NCBI GenBank assembly: GCA_003490145.1
Contig: QULQ01000005.1
Span: forward strand, 92,425-156,424
Origin: Lachnospiraceae bacterium OM04-12BH
Lineage (GTDB): Bacteria > Bacillota > Clostridia > Lachnospirales > Lachnospiraceae
Reading direction: 5' to 3'
Length of the DNA: 64,000 nt
Both the position numbers and the translations under genes were made by a program. Positions within the stretch are counted from its first letter, which is position 1. Each line of letters opens with the position of its first letter. This document shows, one piece after another, positions 7,750 through 16,151 of the stretch. The notes beneath the pieces were generated by a model, which had not been told where the DNA came from, searched no databases, and saw only the letters and a list, made by a program, of their open reading frames with translations.

Positions 7750-8787
7750 ATGGCAGAGAGAATGAACCAGAAGCTGAAGATCCTTTATCTGATGAAGATT
7801 CTTCTCGAAAAGACGGATGAAACGCACAGTATCACCATACAGGAGATGATCACAGCGCTGGCCTCCTATGGGATCACGGCGGAGAGGAAAAGTCTTTACA
7901 GTGATCTGGAGAGTCTGCGTACCTATGGTCTTGATGTGATCGGTGTGCAGGAAAACCGGAATTATTATTATCATGTGGGAAACCGGCAGTTTGAACTGGC
8001 AGAATTAAAGCTTCTGGTAGATTCTGTGCAGTCAGCCAGATTCATTACGGCCCGTAAGTCAGCAGAGCTGATCCATAAGATCGAAGGACTGGCAAGCCAG
8101 TATGAGGCTTCCAAGCTGAACCGTCAGGTCTATGTGACGGAACGGGTCAAGACTATGAACGAAAGCATTTATTATAATGTAGACAGCATCCACACTGCGA
8201 TCAGCGAGAATGCACAGATCCGCTTCCAGTATTTTAACTGGAATGTGGATAAAGAGATGCTTCTTCGCCGGAACGGTGGATATTATGAGATCAGCCCCTG
8301 GGCGCTGACCTGGAATGACGAGAATTACTACCTGGTAGGCTATGACAGCAGTGAAACGAAGATCAAGCATTTCCGGGTAGACAAGATGCTTCATATTGAA
8401 ATGCTTCCGGAGAAACGGGAGGGCAGGGAAGTTTTTCAGGAATTTGATATGGCGGTCTATGAACGGAAGATGTTTGGCATGTTTGACGGCAGGGAAGAGA
8501 ACGTGAAGCTGCTCTGTGATAATGCCATGGCAGGGATCATGATCGACCGCTTTGGAAAAAACGTTCCCTTTCTGAAAAAGGACGCAGAGCATTTCACGAT
8601 GAATGTGAAGGTAGCGGTGAGCAGGCAGTTCTTTTCCTGGGTCATGGGTCTTGGAAGCGGCATACAGATCATCGGTCCTGTATGGGTCGTAGATGAAATG
8701 AAGGAAGAAATACGTAGATTATCGAAGCAGTATTTACAGGAGAATCAGCATGAAAGTGGTATTACAGGATCTGACGAAAAAATTTAA
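7750..8787 (+). CDS. WYL-domain transcriptional regulator
   Basis: A 345-residue regulator with an N-terminal DeoR/HTH_11-like winged helix (about residues 10-65; KSLYSDLESLRTYG in the recognition region). A WYL domain follows (about 140-215; WALTWNDENYYLVGYD, then KHFRVDKM), then a C-terminal WCX-like region. WYL regulators sense nucleotides or small ligands and often control the adjacent genes. Its 3' end overlaps the transporter ATPase gene by 38 bp, so it likely controls this sugar importer. No clear operator was identified. Confidence 0.85.
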   Translation: MAERMNQKLKILYLMKILLEKTDETHSITIQEMITALASYGITAERKSLYSDLESLRTYGLDVIGVQENRNYYYHVGNRQFELAELKLLVDSVQSARFITARKSAELIHKIEGLASQYEASKLNRQVYVTERVKTMNESIYYNVDSIHTAISENAQIRFQYFNWNVDKEMLLRRNGGYYEISPWALTWNDENYYLVGYDSSETKIKHFRVDKMLHIEMLPEKREGREVFQEFDMAVYERKMFGMFDGREENVKLLCDNAMAGIMIDRFGKNVPFLKKDAEHFTMNVKVAVSRQFFSWVMGLGSGIQIIGPVWVVDEMKEEIRRLSKQYLQENQHESGITGSDEKI

Positions 8788-9856
8788 GAGCCGGGATAAA
8801 AAGGGAAAGGGTGAAGTGATTGCGGTAGATCATTTTACCTTTGAAATACCGGACGGGGAACTGGTAGGGCTCCTTGGTCCTTCCGGCTGTGGCAAGAGCA
8901 CCACCCTTTTTATGATCTGCGGGCTGCAGAAGCCCACAGAAGGAAGGATCTTTTTTGGAGAAGATGATGTGACGGAGCTGCCGCCGGAGAATCGTGGTGT
9001 GGGTGTAGTATTTCAGAATTATGCACTGTATCCGCATCTGAGCGTGCTGCAGAATATCACCTTTCCACTGGAGAATCTGAAGGGTAAGGATAAGCTGACA
9101 AAGGATGAGATGAAAGAGAAGGCCATGGAAGCGGCAAGGCTTGTACAGATCGAGAAGCTGGTGGACAGAAAGCCAGGTGAGCTTTCCGGTGGTCAGCAGC
9201 AGAGAGTTGCCATTGCAAGGGCTCTTGTAAAGATGCCCAGGGTGCTTCTTCTGGATGAGCCGCTGTCCAATCTGGATGCAAGACTCCGCCTGCAGACGAG
9301 GGAGGAGATACGCAGGATCCAGAAGGAAACAGGAATTACCACAGTGTTTGTCACTCACGATCAGGAAGAGGCTATGAGCATTTCGGACAGGATCGTTGTT
9401 ATGAAAGAGGGAGTGATCCAGCAGACAGGAAGGCCTCAGGAGGTTTATGAGAACCCGGTGAATCTGTTTGTGGCAAGGTTTCTTGGAACACCACAGATCA
9501 ATCTGTTTGAAGGCCGCGTGGAGAAGGGACAGCTTCTGATCGGAGAGGAAGCTGTGCTTTCTGTCAGAGGGGTGGAGGATCAGCCACTTACTGTGGGAGT
9601 CCGTCCGGAAGGCTTTCTCCTGCGGGAGGATGGTCCCTTGTCCCTTGACCTTGTACGTGTAGAGGTGATGGGAAGAGATATCAGTGTGGTTTCTACAAGT
9701 GAGGTGTCCATAAATCCCACGGTGCGATCTATTATTGATGCGGAAATGCGGCTTAAGGTGAAGGAAGAGAAGGTGCACTTCGCCCTTCGCCCTTCAAAGG
9801 TGCTGCTGTTCCATAAGGAAACAGAAGAGAGGATCTATCCGGAGGAAGCTGAGTGA
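8750..9856 (+). CDS. CUT1 sugar ABC transporter ATPase (MsmX/UgpC-like)
   Basis: A 368-residue ATPase that powers carbohydrate import. Walker A is GPSGCGKST (about residue 43), the Q-loop region is VVFQNYALYPH, the signature is LSGGQQQRVAIARAL (about 144), Walker B is LLLDEPLSNLD (about 165) and the H-loop is VTHDQEEAMS. A C-terminal TOBE-like regulatory part runs from about residue 235. The ATG follows AGGAGAATCAGC. Having its own ATPase is notable, since many Firmicutes CUT1 systems share one MsmX. Confidence 0.92.
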   Translation: MKVVLQDLTKKFKSRDKKGKGEVIAVDHFTFEIPDGELVGLLGPSGCGKSTTLFMICGLQKPTEGRIFFGEDDVTELPPENRGVGVVFQNYALYPHLSVLQNITFPLENLKGKDKLTKDEMKEKAMEAARLVQIEKLVDRKPGELSGGQQQRVAIARALVKMPRVLLLDEPLSNLDARLRLQTREEIRRIQKETGITTVFVTHDQEEAMSISDRIVVMKEGVIQQTGRPQEVYENPVNLFVARFLGTPQINLFEGRVEKGQLLIGEEAVLSVRGVEDQPLTVGVRPEGFLLREDGPLSLDLVRVEVMGRDISVVSTSEVSINPTVRSIIDAEMRLKVKEEKVHFALRPSKVLLFHKETEERIYPEEAE

Positions 9857-10746
9857 TGGAAAATAAAAATGGAAAAGCGTTTCTGTATCTGCTGCCGGCG
9901 ATTCTGTTCCTTGGCTGTTTTATGGTATATCCGCTGATCGATGTATTTGTGTATTCTATGGAGGAGGGATACAATTTTGCCTCCCAGACCTATTTTTCTA
10001 TTGGAACCTACAATTTTTCCTATGTACTTCACGATCCCTATTTTCTGCAGGCAGTGAAGAATACCCTTCTGATGGTTGTGATCACGGTACCCATTTCTAC
10101 AGGGATCGCTCTGCTGATCTCACTGGCGCTCAGCTCTATCGGACCGCTGCAGAAGCTGTTCCAGACTATCTATTTCCTGCCGTATGTGACGAATACACTG
10201 GCAGTTGGTCTGGTATTCATGATTTTGTTTAAAAAGACAGCCTATACAGATGGACTTGTGAACCTGATCCTGAAATGGTTTGGTGCTTCTCCTGTGGATT
10301 TCATTGACGGACCTTACTGGGCGAAGATGTTTGTGCTGTGCTTTTATATCATCTGGGTAGTCATGCCGTTCAAGATCCTGCTGCTGACAAGTGCGCTGGC
10401 ATCTGTAGACCGGAATTATTACAATGCCGCAAGAGTAGATGGGACGTCTTCTTTCCGGATCTTTTATAAGATCACACTTCCCATGATCTCACCCACCTGC
10501 TTTTATCTGATCATCACAGGCTTTATCGGAGCCTTCAAGGAATACAGCGATGCGGTGGCACTGTTTGGGACTGACCTGAATGCAGCGGAGATGAATACCA
10601 TCGTAGGCTACGTGTATGATATGCTGTATGGGGACAGCGGTGGATATCCGTCCTATGCATCGGCAGCAGCGATCCTGCTGTTTGTCATTATTCTCACGAT
10701 CACCTGCATTAATCTCATGGTAAGCAAAAAGCACGTATATTATTAA
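9856..10746 (+). CDS. CUT1 sugar ABC transporter permease (MalF-like)
   Basis: A 296-residue inner-membrane permease with six helices and the EAA-like coupling loop NYYNAARVDGTSSFRIFYKI (about residues 190-210) that docks on the ATPase. The ATG overlaps the preceding TGA by one base. A GTG one codon earlier is an alternative start, nearer the ideal distance from GGAGG. It acts with the next permease and the binding lipoprotein. Confidence 0.92.
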   Translation: MENKNGKAFLYLLPAILFLGCFMVYPLIDVFVYSMEEGYNFASQTYFSIGTYNFSYVLHDPYFLQAVKNTLLMVVITVPISTGIALLISLALSSIGPLQKLFQTIYFLPYVTNTLAVGLVFMILFKKTAYTDGLVNLILKWFGASPVDFIDGPYWAKMFVLCFYIIWVVMPFKILLLTSALASVDRNYYNAARVDGTSSFRIFYKITLPMISPTCFYLIITGFIGAFKEYSDAVALFGTDLNAAEMNTIVGYVYDMLYGDSGGYPSYASAAAILLFVIILTITCINLMVSKKHVYY

Positions 10747-10758
10747 GGGAAAAAGAGC

Positions 10759-11634
10759 ATGGAACCTAATACAGATTATGAAGTAATTGAAAAAAGGGCA
10801 AGGAACAGGAAACGGCTGTCACAGACGATCCTGTATATCCTGCTGACAATATGGGCAGTACTGGTATGCTTCCCTTTTTACTGGATGCTGCTGACCTCCG
10901 TAAAGGGCTATGGAGAATATAATTCCGAATATATCCCAAGGTTTTTTACCCTGTCACCTACGCTGAAGAATTATGCGGATGCCTTTACCAGTGTGCCGCT
11001 TGGCAGATATCTGCTCAATACGCTGATCTTTACAGTGATCACGACAGCGCTGATGCTGGTGGTTATTACGCTGGCGGCCTACGCCTTTGCCAGACTGGAG
11101 TTTAAGGGAAAGAATCTGATCTTTACACTGTTTCTTTCTCTGATGATGATTCCGAATGAACTGGTGATCATCACGAACTTTGCTACGATCACAAGCTTAA
11201 ATCTGAGAAATACCTTTGCAGGTCTGATCCTGCCGTCGGTAACCAGTGTGTTCTACATATATTTGTTGAAGGAAAATTTTGCGCAGGTACCGGATTCTCT
11301 TTATTATGCGGCCAAGGTGGACGGAACCTCTGACCTGAAATATCTGTGGAGGGTCATGATCCCCATCTGCAGACCAACGCTGGTCACAGTAGGGATCCTG
11401 AAGGTGATCGAATGCTGGAACTCCTATGTATGGCCAAGGCTGATCACAGACAATGAAAGGTATTATCTGGTGTCAAATGGTATTCAGGAGATCCGTGAGA
11501 ACGGCTTTGGAAGAGAAAATATACCGGCCATGATGGCAGCAGTAGTGATCATATCCTTGCCATTGATCGTACTGTTTCTGATTTTCCGGGAAAAGATCAT
11601 GAGTGGGGTATCCCAGGGAGGAACCAAGGGATGA
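10759..11634 (+). CDS. CUT1 sugar ABC transporter permease (MalG-like)
   Basis: A 291-residue partner permease with six helices and the coupling loop YYAAKVDGTSDLKYLWRV (about residues 178-195). The N-terminal cytoplasmic tail is charged (KRARNRKRL), then helix one. Typical of MalG/UgpE proteins. Its end overlaps the binding-protein gene by 4 bp. Confidence 0.92.
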   Translation: MEPNTDYEVIEKRARNRKRLSQTILYILLTIWAVLVCFPFYWMLLTSVKGYGEYNSEYIPRFFTLSPTLKNYADAFTSVPLGRYLLNTLIFTVITTALMLVVITLAAYAFARLEFKGKNLIFTLFLSLMMIPNELVIITNFATITSLNLRNTFAGLILPSVTSVFYIYLLKENFAQVPDSLYYAAKVDGTSDLKYLWRVMIPICRPTLVTVGILKVIECWNSYVWPRLITDNERYYLVSNGIQEIRENGFGRENIPAMMAAVVIISLPLIVLFLIFREKIMSGVSQGGTKG

Positions 11635-13277
11635 GAGCATGGAAGAGCCGGCTGCAGAGAGGCCGGGAAGACCGAAAAAGAAAACTGGCAGCAGTGTCTG
11701 CCGGAGTGGCCTGTGCAGTACTTTTTCTGACAGGCTGCCATGGATCAAAGGGACTTTCAGCCTTTGCTGTTCCGGAAAGCTTTGATGAAACAAGGAACTA
11801 TGAGATCACCTTCTGGGCTAAAAATGATACCAATAAAACCCAGACAGCCATTTATCAGAAGGCCATTACGGATTTTGAAGGGATATATCCGAATATCCGT
11901 GTAAACTTACGGCTTTATACGAATTACGGTGATATTTACAATGATGTGATTACGAATATTTCCACAGGGACTACACCGAATGTCTGCATCACCTATCCGG
12001 ATCATATCGCCACTTATCTGACAGGTACAAATGTGGTGGTACCGTTAGATGATCTGTTTGCAGATGCTTCCTATGGACTTGGAGGAGATCAGGTAAGGTT
12101 TGATTCTGTGAAGGAAGAGGAGATCGTTCCGCAGTTCCTGAAGGAATGCAGCTTTGATGATCATTATTATGCACTTCCTTACATGCGCTCCACAGAAGCC
12201 TGCTATGTGAATAAAACCTATGTGGAAAAGCTGGGCTACACGCTGCCGGAAACATTGACCTGGGATTTTATATGGGAGGTTTCCGAAGCGGCCATGGAAA
12301 AGGATGCAGACGGAAATTTCAAGGTAAATGGACAGAATGTCATGATCCCGTTCCTGTACAAGTCTACAGACAATATGATGATTCAGATGCTGTATCAGAA
12401 GGGTGCAGGCTATTCGGATGAAGCAGGGAATATTGAGATATTCAATGATACTACGGCAGAGCTGCTGAAGACAATTGCAGGGCATGCTGAAACAAAGGCA
12501 TTTTCTACCTTTAAGATTTCCAGCTATCCCGCCAATTTCCTGAATGCCGGACAGTGTATTTTCGCTGTGGACTCCACAGCAGGGGCAACCTGGATGGGAA
12601 CGGATGCACCGCTTTGCGATATCAGTGAGGATAAGCTGGTTTCTTTTGAAACAGAGGTAATGATGGTGCCCCAGTTTGATCCCGGGAACCCTAAGATGAT
12701 CTCCCAGGGACCGTCTGTCTGTATTTTTAACAAGGCAGATCCGCAGGAGGTGCTGGCTTCCTGGCTGTTTACCCAGTATCTTCTGTCAGATGAGGTGCAG
12801 ACAGCCTATGCAGAAACGGAAGGGTATCTTCCGGTAACTATAAGGGCGCAGCAGTCGGAAGAATATCAGAATTATCTTGCCAGGACCGGGGAGGACAATA
12901 ATGTCCATTATGAAGTAAAGATCAAAGCGTCAGAGCTGCTGATGGCTCATCTTGATGATACCTTTGTGACACCGGTATTCAACGGATCGGCTTCCCTGCG
13001 TGACGGAGCAGGCCAGCTTATAGAGAGTACGGTAAAGTCGGTAAGAAGGGGAGAAACGGTAGATGATGCCTATATCAGTAAGCTGTACAGTGATGTGACC
13101 TCCCTGTACAGGCTGAAGAGGGGAAGTACAGCGACCGGTGAGAAGGAGGAGCTTGGTCCGCTTCCTGTGACAGCGAAGCTTCTTCTGGGAAGCCTGATCA
13201 CAGTATGGGTGATTCTGCTGATTATCTTCAGTCAGCAAAAAATTAAAAAATACAGGGAAAATCACAAAAAAGATTGA
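11631..13277 (+). CDS. Sugar-binding lipoprotein with extra C-terminal membrane helix
   Basis: A 548-residue extracellular solute-binding protein of the CUT1 type. A basic N-terminus and hydrophobic stretch end in the lipobox LTGC (Cys about 36), which would be lipidated. The binding domain (about 50-480) begins YEITFWAKND and carries family features such as a TTPNVC strand and FAVDSTAGATWMG. Unlike most binding lipoproteins, it ends with a second hydrophobic helix (about 515-533, LLLGSLITVWVILLIIF) and a basic tail KKYRENHKKD, so both ends may be membrane anchored. The sugar is unknown. It is the last gene of the operon. Confidence 0.88.
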   Translation: MRAWKSRLQRGREDRKRKLAAVSAGVACAVLFLTGCHGSKGLSAFAVPESFDETRNYEITFWAKNDTNKTQTAIYQKAITDFEGIYPNIRVNLRLYTNYGDIYNDVITNISTGTTPNVCITYPDHIATYLTGTNVVVPLDDLFADASYGLGGDQVRFDSVKEEEIVPQFLKECSFDDHYYALPYMRSTEACYVNKTYVEKLGYTLPETLTWDFIWEVSEAAMEKDADGNFKVNGQNVMIPFLYKSTDNMMIQMLYQKGAGYSDEAGNIEIFNDTTAELLKTIAGHAETKAFSTFKISSYPANFLNAGQCIFAVDSTAGATWMGTDAPLCDISEDKLVSFETEVMMVPQFDPGNPKMISQGPSVCIFNKADPQEVLASWLFTQYLLSDEVQTAYAETEGYLPVTIRAQQSEEYQNYLARTGEDNNVHYEVKIKASELLMAHLDDTFVTPVFNGSASLRDGAGQLIESTVKSVRRGETVDDAYISKLYSDVTSLYRLKRGSTATGEKEELGPLPVTAKLLLGSLITVWVILLIIFSQQKIKKYRENHKKD

Positions 13278-13364
13278 TTTATAGTTAAAACTTCATTACA
13301 ATGACAGAGGATTGAAGCCCGCTAATGATAAAATTTCTTATGAGGCTTCAGAATGGAGGAAAAT

Positions 13365-14087
13365 ATGAAAAAGTATTTGGCAGTACTTCTTGCAGCAGCT
13401 ATGGTATTTGCACTGGCAGGCTGTGGCAGTAAGGATGCAGGAACAGATGAGAAGTCAGAAGGTGTTATGACCTATGAAGAGTACATGGCAGCACCGCTTG
13501 ACAGTGAAGTGGTAATTGAAACCTATGTGCAGGCAAAGCAGTCCTGGTGGGATAATCAGGCAACTGTTTATTCCCAGGATAAGGATGGCGCTTACTTCCT
13601 TTATAATATGGCATGCTCTGAGGAGGATTATGAAAAGCTCGTTCCCGGAACCAAGATCAAGGTGACCGGTTACAAGTCTGAGTGGTCCGGTGAAGTAGAG
13701 GTGACTGATGCTGTATTCGAGATCGAGGATGGCAGCTATGTAGCAGAGGCAGAAGATGTAACTTCTCTGCTTGGCAGCGATGAACTGATTGGTCATCAGA
13801 ATGAGTTTGTAGCCTTCAAGGGAATGACAGTAGAGGATTCCGGTGATGGCGCAGCCTTCCTGTACAGCTGGGATGGCTCAGGCAGTGATGGGGATGATCT
13901 TTATTTCCAGGTATCCTACAATGGACAGACCTATACCTTTACCATAGAATCCTATCTTTGTGATAATACAACAGAAGTATATCAGACTGTAAAGAACCTG
14001 AAGGTTGGTGATACTGTGGATATGGAAGGCTTTCTTTACTGGTATGAGGGTGTAAATCCTCACATCACATCTGTAACTGTTAAATAA
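13365..14087 (+). CDS. Hypothetical lipoprotein with OB-fold-like repeats
   Basis: A 240-residue secreted lipoprotein. The signal peptide ends in LAGC (Cys about 20), followed by an acidic linker. The mature part looks like two beta-barrel, OB-fold-like domains (about residues 45-130 and 135-240), judged from strand pattern and phrases such as GTKIKVTGYKSEW and VGDTVDMEGFLYW. The start is the ATG after GGAGGAAAAT; an ATG four codons earlier lies within the ribosome site. It probably has its own promoter, as 87 bp separate it from the transporter operon. Function unknown. Confidence 0.75.
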   Translation: MKKYLAVLLAAAMVFALAGCGSKDAGTDEKSEGVMTYEEYMAAPLDSEVVIETYVQAKQSWWDNQATVYSQDKDGAYFLYNMACSEEDYEKLVPGTKIKVTGYKSEWSGEVEVTDAVFEIEDGSYVAEAEDVTSLLGSDELIGHQNEFVAFKGMTVEDSGDGAAFLYSWDGSGSDGDDLYFQVSYNGQTYTFTIESYLCDNTTEVYQTVKNLKVGDTVDMEGFLYWYEGVNPHITSVTVK

Positions 14088-14151
14088 CAGAACCAGATTA
14101 CAGGAATTTTCTGCCGGCTGCTCATAGCACCAGCACCGATTGGTGTCCTGC

Positions 14152-15180
14152 TTATTTCAAAAGATGGACACCCTTGTCGAGCAGGGAAAATCCTCTGTCA
14201 GCCAGTCCCTTCTGGTAACATTCTGTAGAAGAAGAGGTTCCGGAAAGGACTGGAAGTACAGAAGGGGGAAGAGCCTTTTTACAGGCTACCTCAATAATGG
14301 ACATAAACTGATCTGTGATCTCTGCACCGCCAATAACGATTTTATCCGGGTTGAGAAGACAGATCATATTGATCACGATCTGGGATAGAAGACCGGCTCT
14401 TTCACCAGCCTCAGCACAGAGCAGCCGGCTTTCCACACTCTGTCTGTTACCGATCTGCATATAACCGGCTTCTCCGGCAAAGCTTGCAAAGCCGGGATAT
14501 AACCTGCGCCCGATGATAATACCGGCACCGAGACCGGTGCCATTTATCTGCAGATAGATCAGGTTCTGACAGTCAGATTCATCTATCTTGAGATAGCCAA
14601 GAGCTGTAGCGTTGATGTCATTGATGACGGAAACCGGAAGCGGAAACCTTTTTCGCAGTATAGCTCCTATGTCCTGATCTTCCCATTCGGGGATCTGGGA
14701 GATGGCATATACAATGCCTTTTTCTGAAACAGCACCAGGCAGACCGATTGATATGGCACCGGTATCTGGAGCTTCTTCCAGAAGCTTTTCGATTACTGTA
14801 CAGAGCTCTTCCGTGTAGGAGACACCATCCTGATGCTTACAGGTAAAGGAATACTCCTCTGTCAGGTTCATATCTGTTATACAGCAGGTGAAGCCGTTCA
14901 TGGTCACTGTGATGCAGGCAATAGCAGACCGCTTGCTGTTCAGTGTAAAAACCTCAGCCTTTCTGCCACCGGTGGAATCAGCGCTGCCAAGAGAAAGAAC
15001 GGTGTTGTCAGTCATCAGCTCACGGATGAGCTGATTTACAGTCGGCTGGCTGATCTTTGTATAATTACACAGTTCTACACGGCTTGCAGAGCCGAGTGTC
15101 TGAAGCGCATCTACGATCAGACTGATATTTATTTCTTTCATGACCGCTGGCTTGCCGGTCAGTTCTTTTTTTCTAGTCAA
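14152..15180 (-). CDS. ROK-family transcriptional repressor
   Basis: A 342-residue ROK regulator (NagC/XylR/Mlc type). The N-terminal winged helix (about residues 15-75) has ASRVELCNYTKISQPTVNQLIREL. The ROK sugar-kinase-like domain follows, but the CXCGXXGC zinc motif of many ROK proteins is reduced to LLCAEAGERAG. Translation seems to start at TTG (15180), 5 nt after the upstream stop, behind AAAGGAAATAAAAGC; an ATG at 15141 is the alternative. It is the last gene of the GH4 operon and likely binds the two 23-bp repeats at 17470 and 17545. Confidence 0.85.
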   Translation of the reverse strand: MTRKKELTGKPAVMKEINISLIVDALQTLGSASRVELCNYTKISQPTVNQLIRELMTDNTVLSLGSADSTGGRKAEVFTLNSKRSAIACITVTMNGFTCCITDMNLTEEYSFTCKHQDGVSYTEELCTVIEKLLEEAPDTGAISIGLPGAVSEKGIVYAISQIPEWEDQDIGAILRKRFPLPVSVINDINATALGYLKIDESDCQNLIYLQINGTGLGAGIIIGRRLYPGFASFAGEAGYMQIGNRQSVESRLLCAEAGERAGLLSQIVINMICLLNPDKIVIGGAEITDQFMSIIEVACKKALPPSVLPVLSGTSSSTECYQKGLADRGFSLLDKGVHLLK

Positions 15181-15185
15181 AGCTT

Positions 15186-16124
15186 TTATTTCCTTTCTTT
15201 TACGTCCTGCAGGATGAACAGAGCCATTCTGACAGCACCGGCCACAGGCTTTCGGGTAGGGAGCACAGGATAAGCTGCAGGGGCAGCGGTGCGTACAGCG
15301 TCCATAAAGGGATCAAGAAGCATAGGATCATCTGTGTGGAACAGACTGCCGATCAGAACGACAGGTACCTGTTCATTTTCCATATGAAGTCTCCGGATCA
15401 CTGCAGCAGCATAGAGTCCTTCCTCATGGCCAAGGTCATGGATCAGCATACGGCAGACAGAGTCACCGCTGTTTGCAAGCTGAAAGACAGTGATAGGAAG
15501 CTGATAGCGTTCCTTGTCGGAGAGAGGGTTCTGCTTTAAGAGCCGGCATACCTCTTCCATCGTGGAAACACCGAAAACGGGAGGGACTGCTTCTTCAAGA
15601 GCTGATCTCTCATAGGTCCCTTCGTCAGACCGGAAAGCATAATGCAGAGCTTTTTCTACCAGATCACCGCCGCCGCCATAGTTGCCAAGGCGGTAGTCAA
15701 GGTTTCGGAGTGTCAGCTCATCGCCCTGTCTGTTACGGCCGGCATGTCCGGCGCCGGTTCCACAGATGGAAACAACACCAAAGGGCTCCTTTAAGGCAGA
15801 GTACATGCCGATCCAGGCATCATGCACTACCCGGAGGGGAACGCCGGGCAGTACTTTTTCGGCAGCCGGATTTAACAGGGCAAAGTCATCTTCACCGTCA
15901 GCACCTGACATACCTAGAACCGCGTAGGAGAGATCCTGAAGGCTGATTCCGGCTTCCTTAAGGGCAGCGGAAATGGCAGCCTGCAGATTCCTTTCTGTCT
16001 GTTCGATTCCAAAAAGCTGGTGCTGAGAGGCTCCGGCAAAGCCTTCGGCAAGAATGTTTTCGTTTTCATCTGCGATCACACAGTGGGTTTTAGTTCCACC
16101 GGCATCAATACCAAGTACATACAT
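15186..16124 (-). CDS. BadF/BadG/BcrA/BcrD-type ATPase, N-acetylglucosamine-kinase-like
   Basis: A 312-residue ASKHA-fold kinase. The phosphate-1 motif is GIDAGGTKTHC (residues 5-15), the phosphate-2 region is SICGTGAGHAGR (about 117-128), and DAWIGMYSAL and NYGGGGDLVEKALHY follow. The length and motifs fit the NAGK-like branch (COG2971) that phosphorylates amino sugars or related glycans with ATP, rather than the benzoyl-CoA reductase activators. It sits between a phospho-glucosidase and a ROK repressor, so its substrate is probably a sugar released in the same pathway. Confidence 0.85.
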   Translation of the reverse strand: MYVLGIDAGGTKTHCVIADENENILAEGFAGASQHQLFGIEQTERNLQAAISAALKEAGISLQDLSYAVLGMSGADGEDDFALLNPAAEKVLPGVPLRVVHDAWIGMYSALKEPFGVVSICGTGAGHAGRNRQGDELTLRNLDYRLGNYGGGGDLVEKALHYAFRSDEGTYERSALEEAVPPVFGVSTMEEVCRLLKQNPLSDKERYQLPITVFQLANSGDSVCRMLIHDLGHEEGLYAAAVIRRLHMENEQVPVVLIGSLFHTDDPMLLDPFMDAVRTAAPAAYPVLPTRKPVAGAVRMALFILQDVKERK

Positions 16125-16151
16125 GACAGGGCTCCTTTCTTACAGAGTTAT

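Noticed and set aside
8762..9778. Long minus-strand open frame (338 codons) opposite the CUT1 ATPase gene
   Set aside because: It mirrors a clear ATPase gene. Its protein is rich in His, Leu, Cys and Gln with no motif, and no ribosome site fits.
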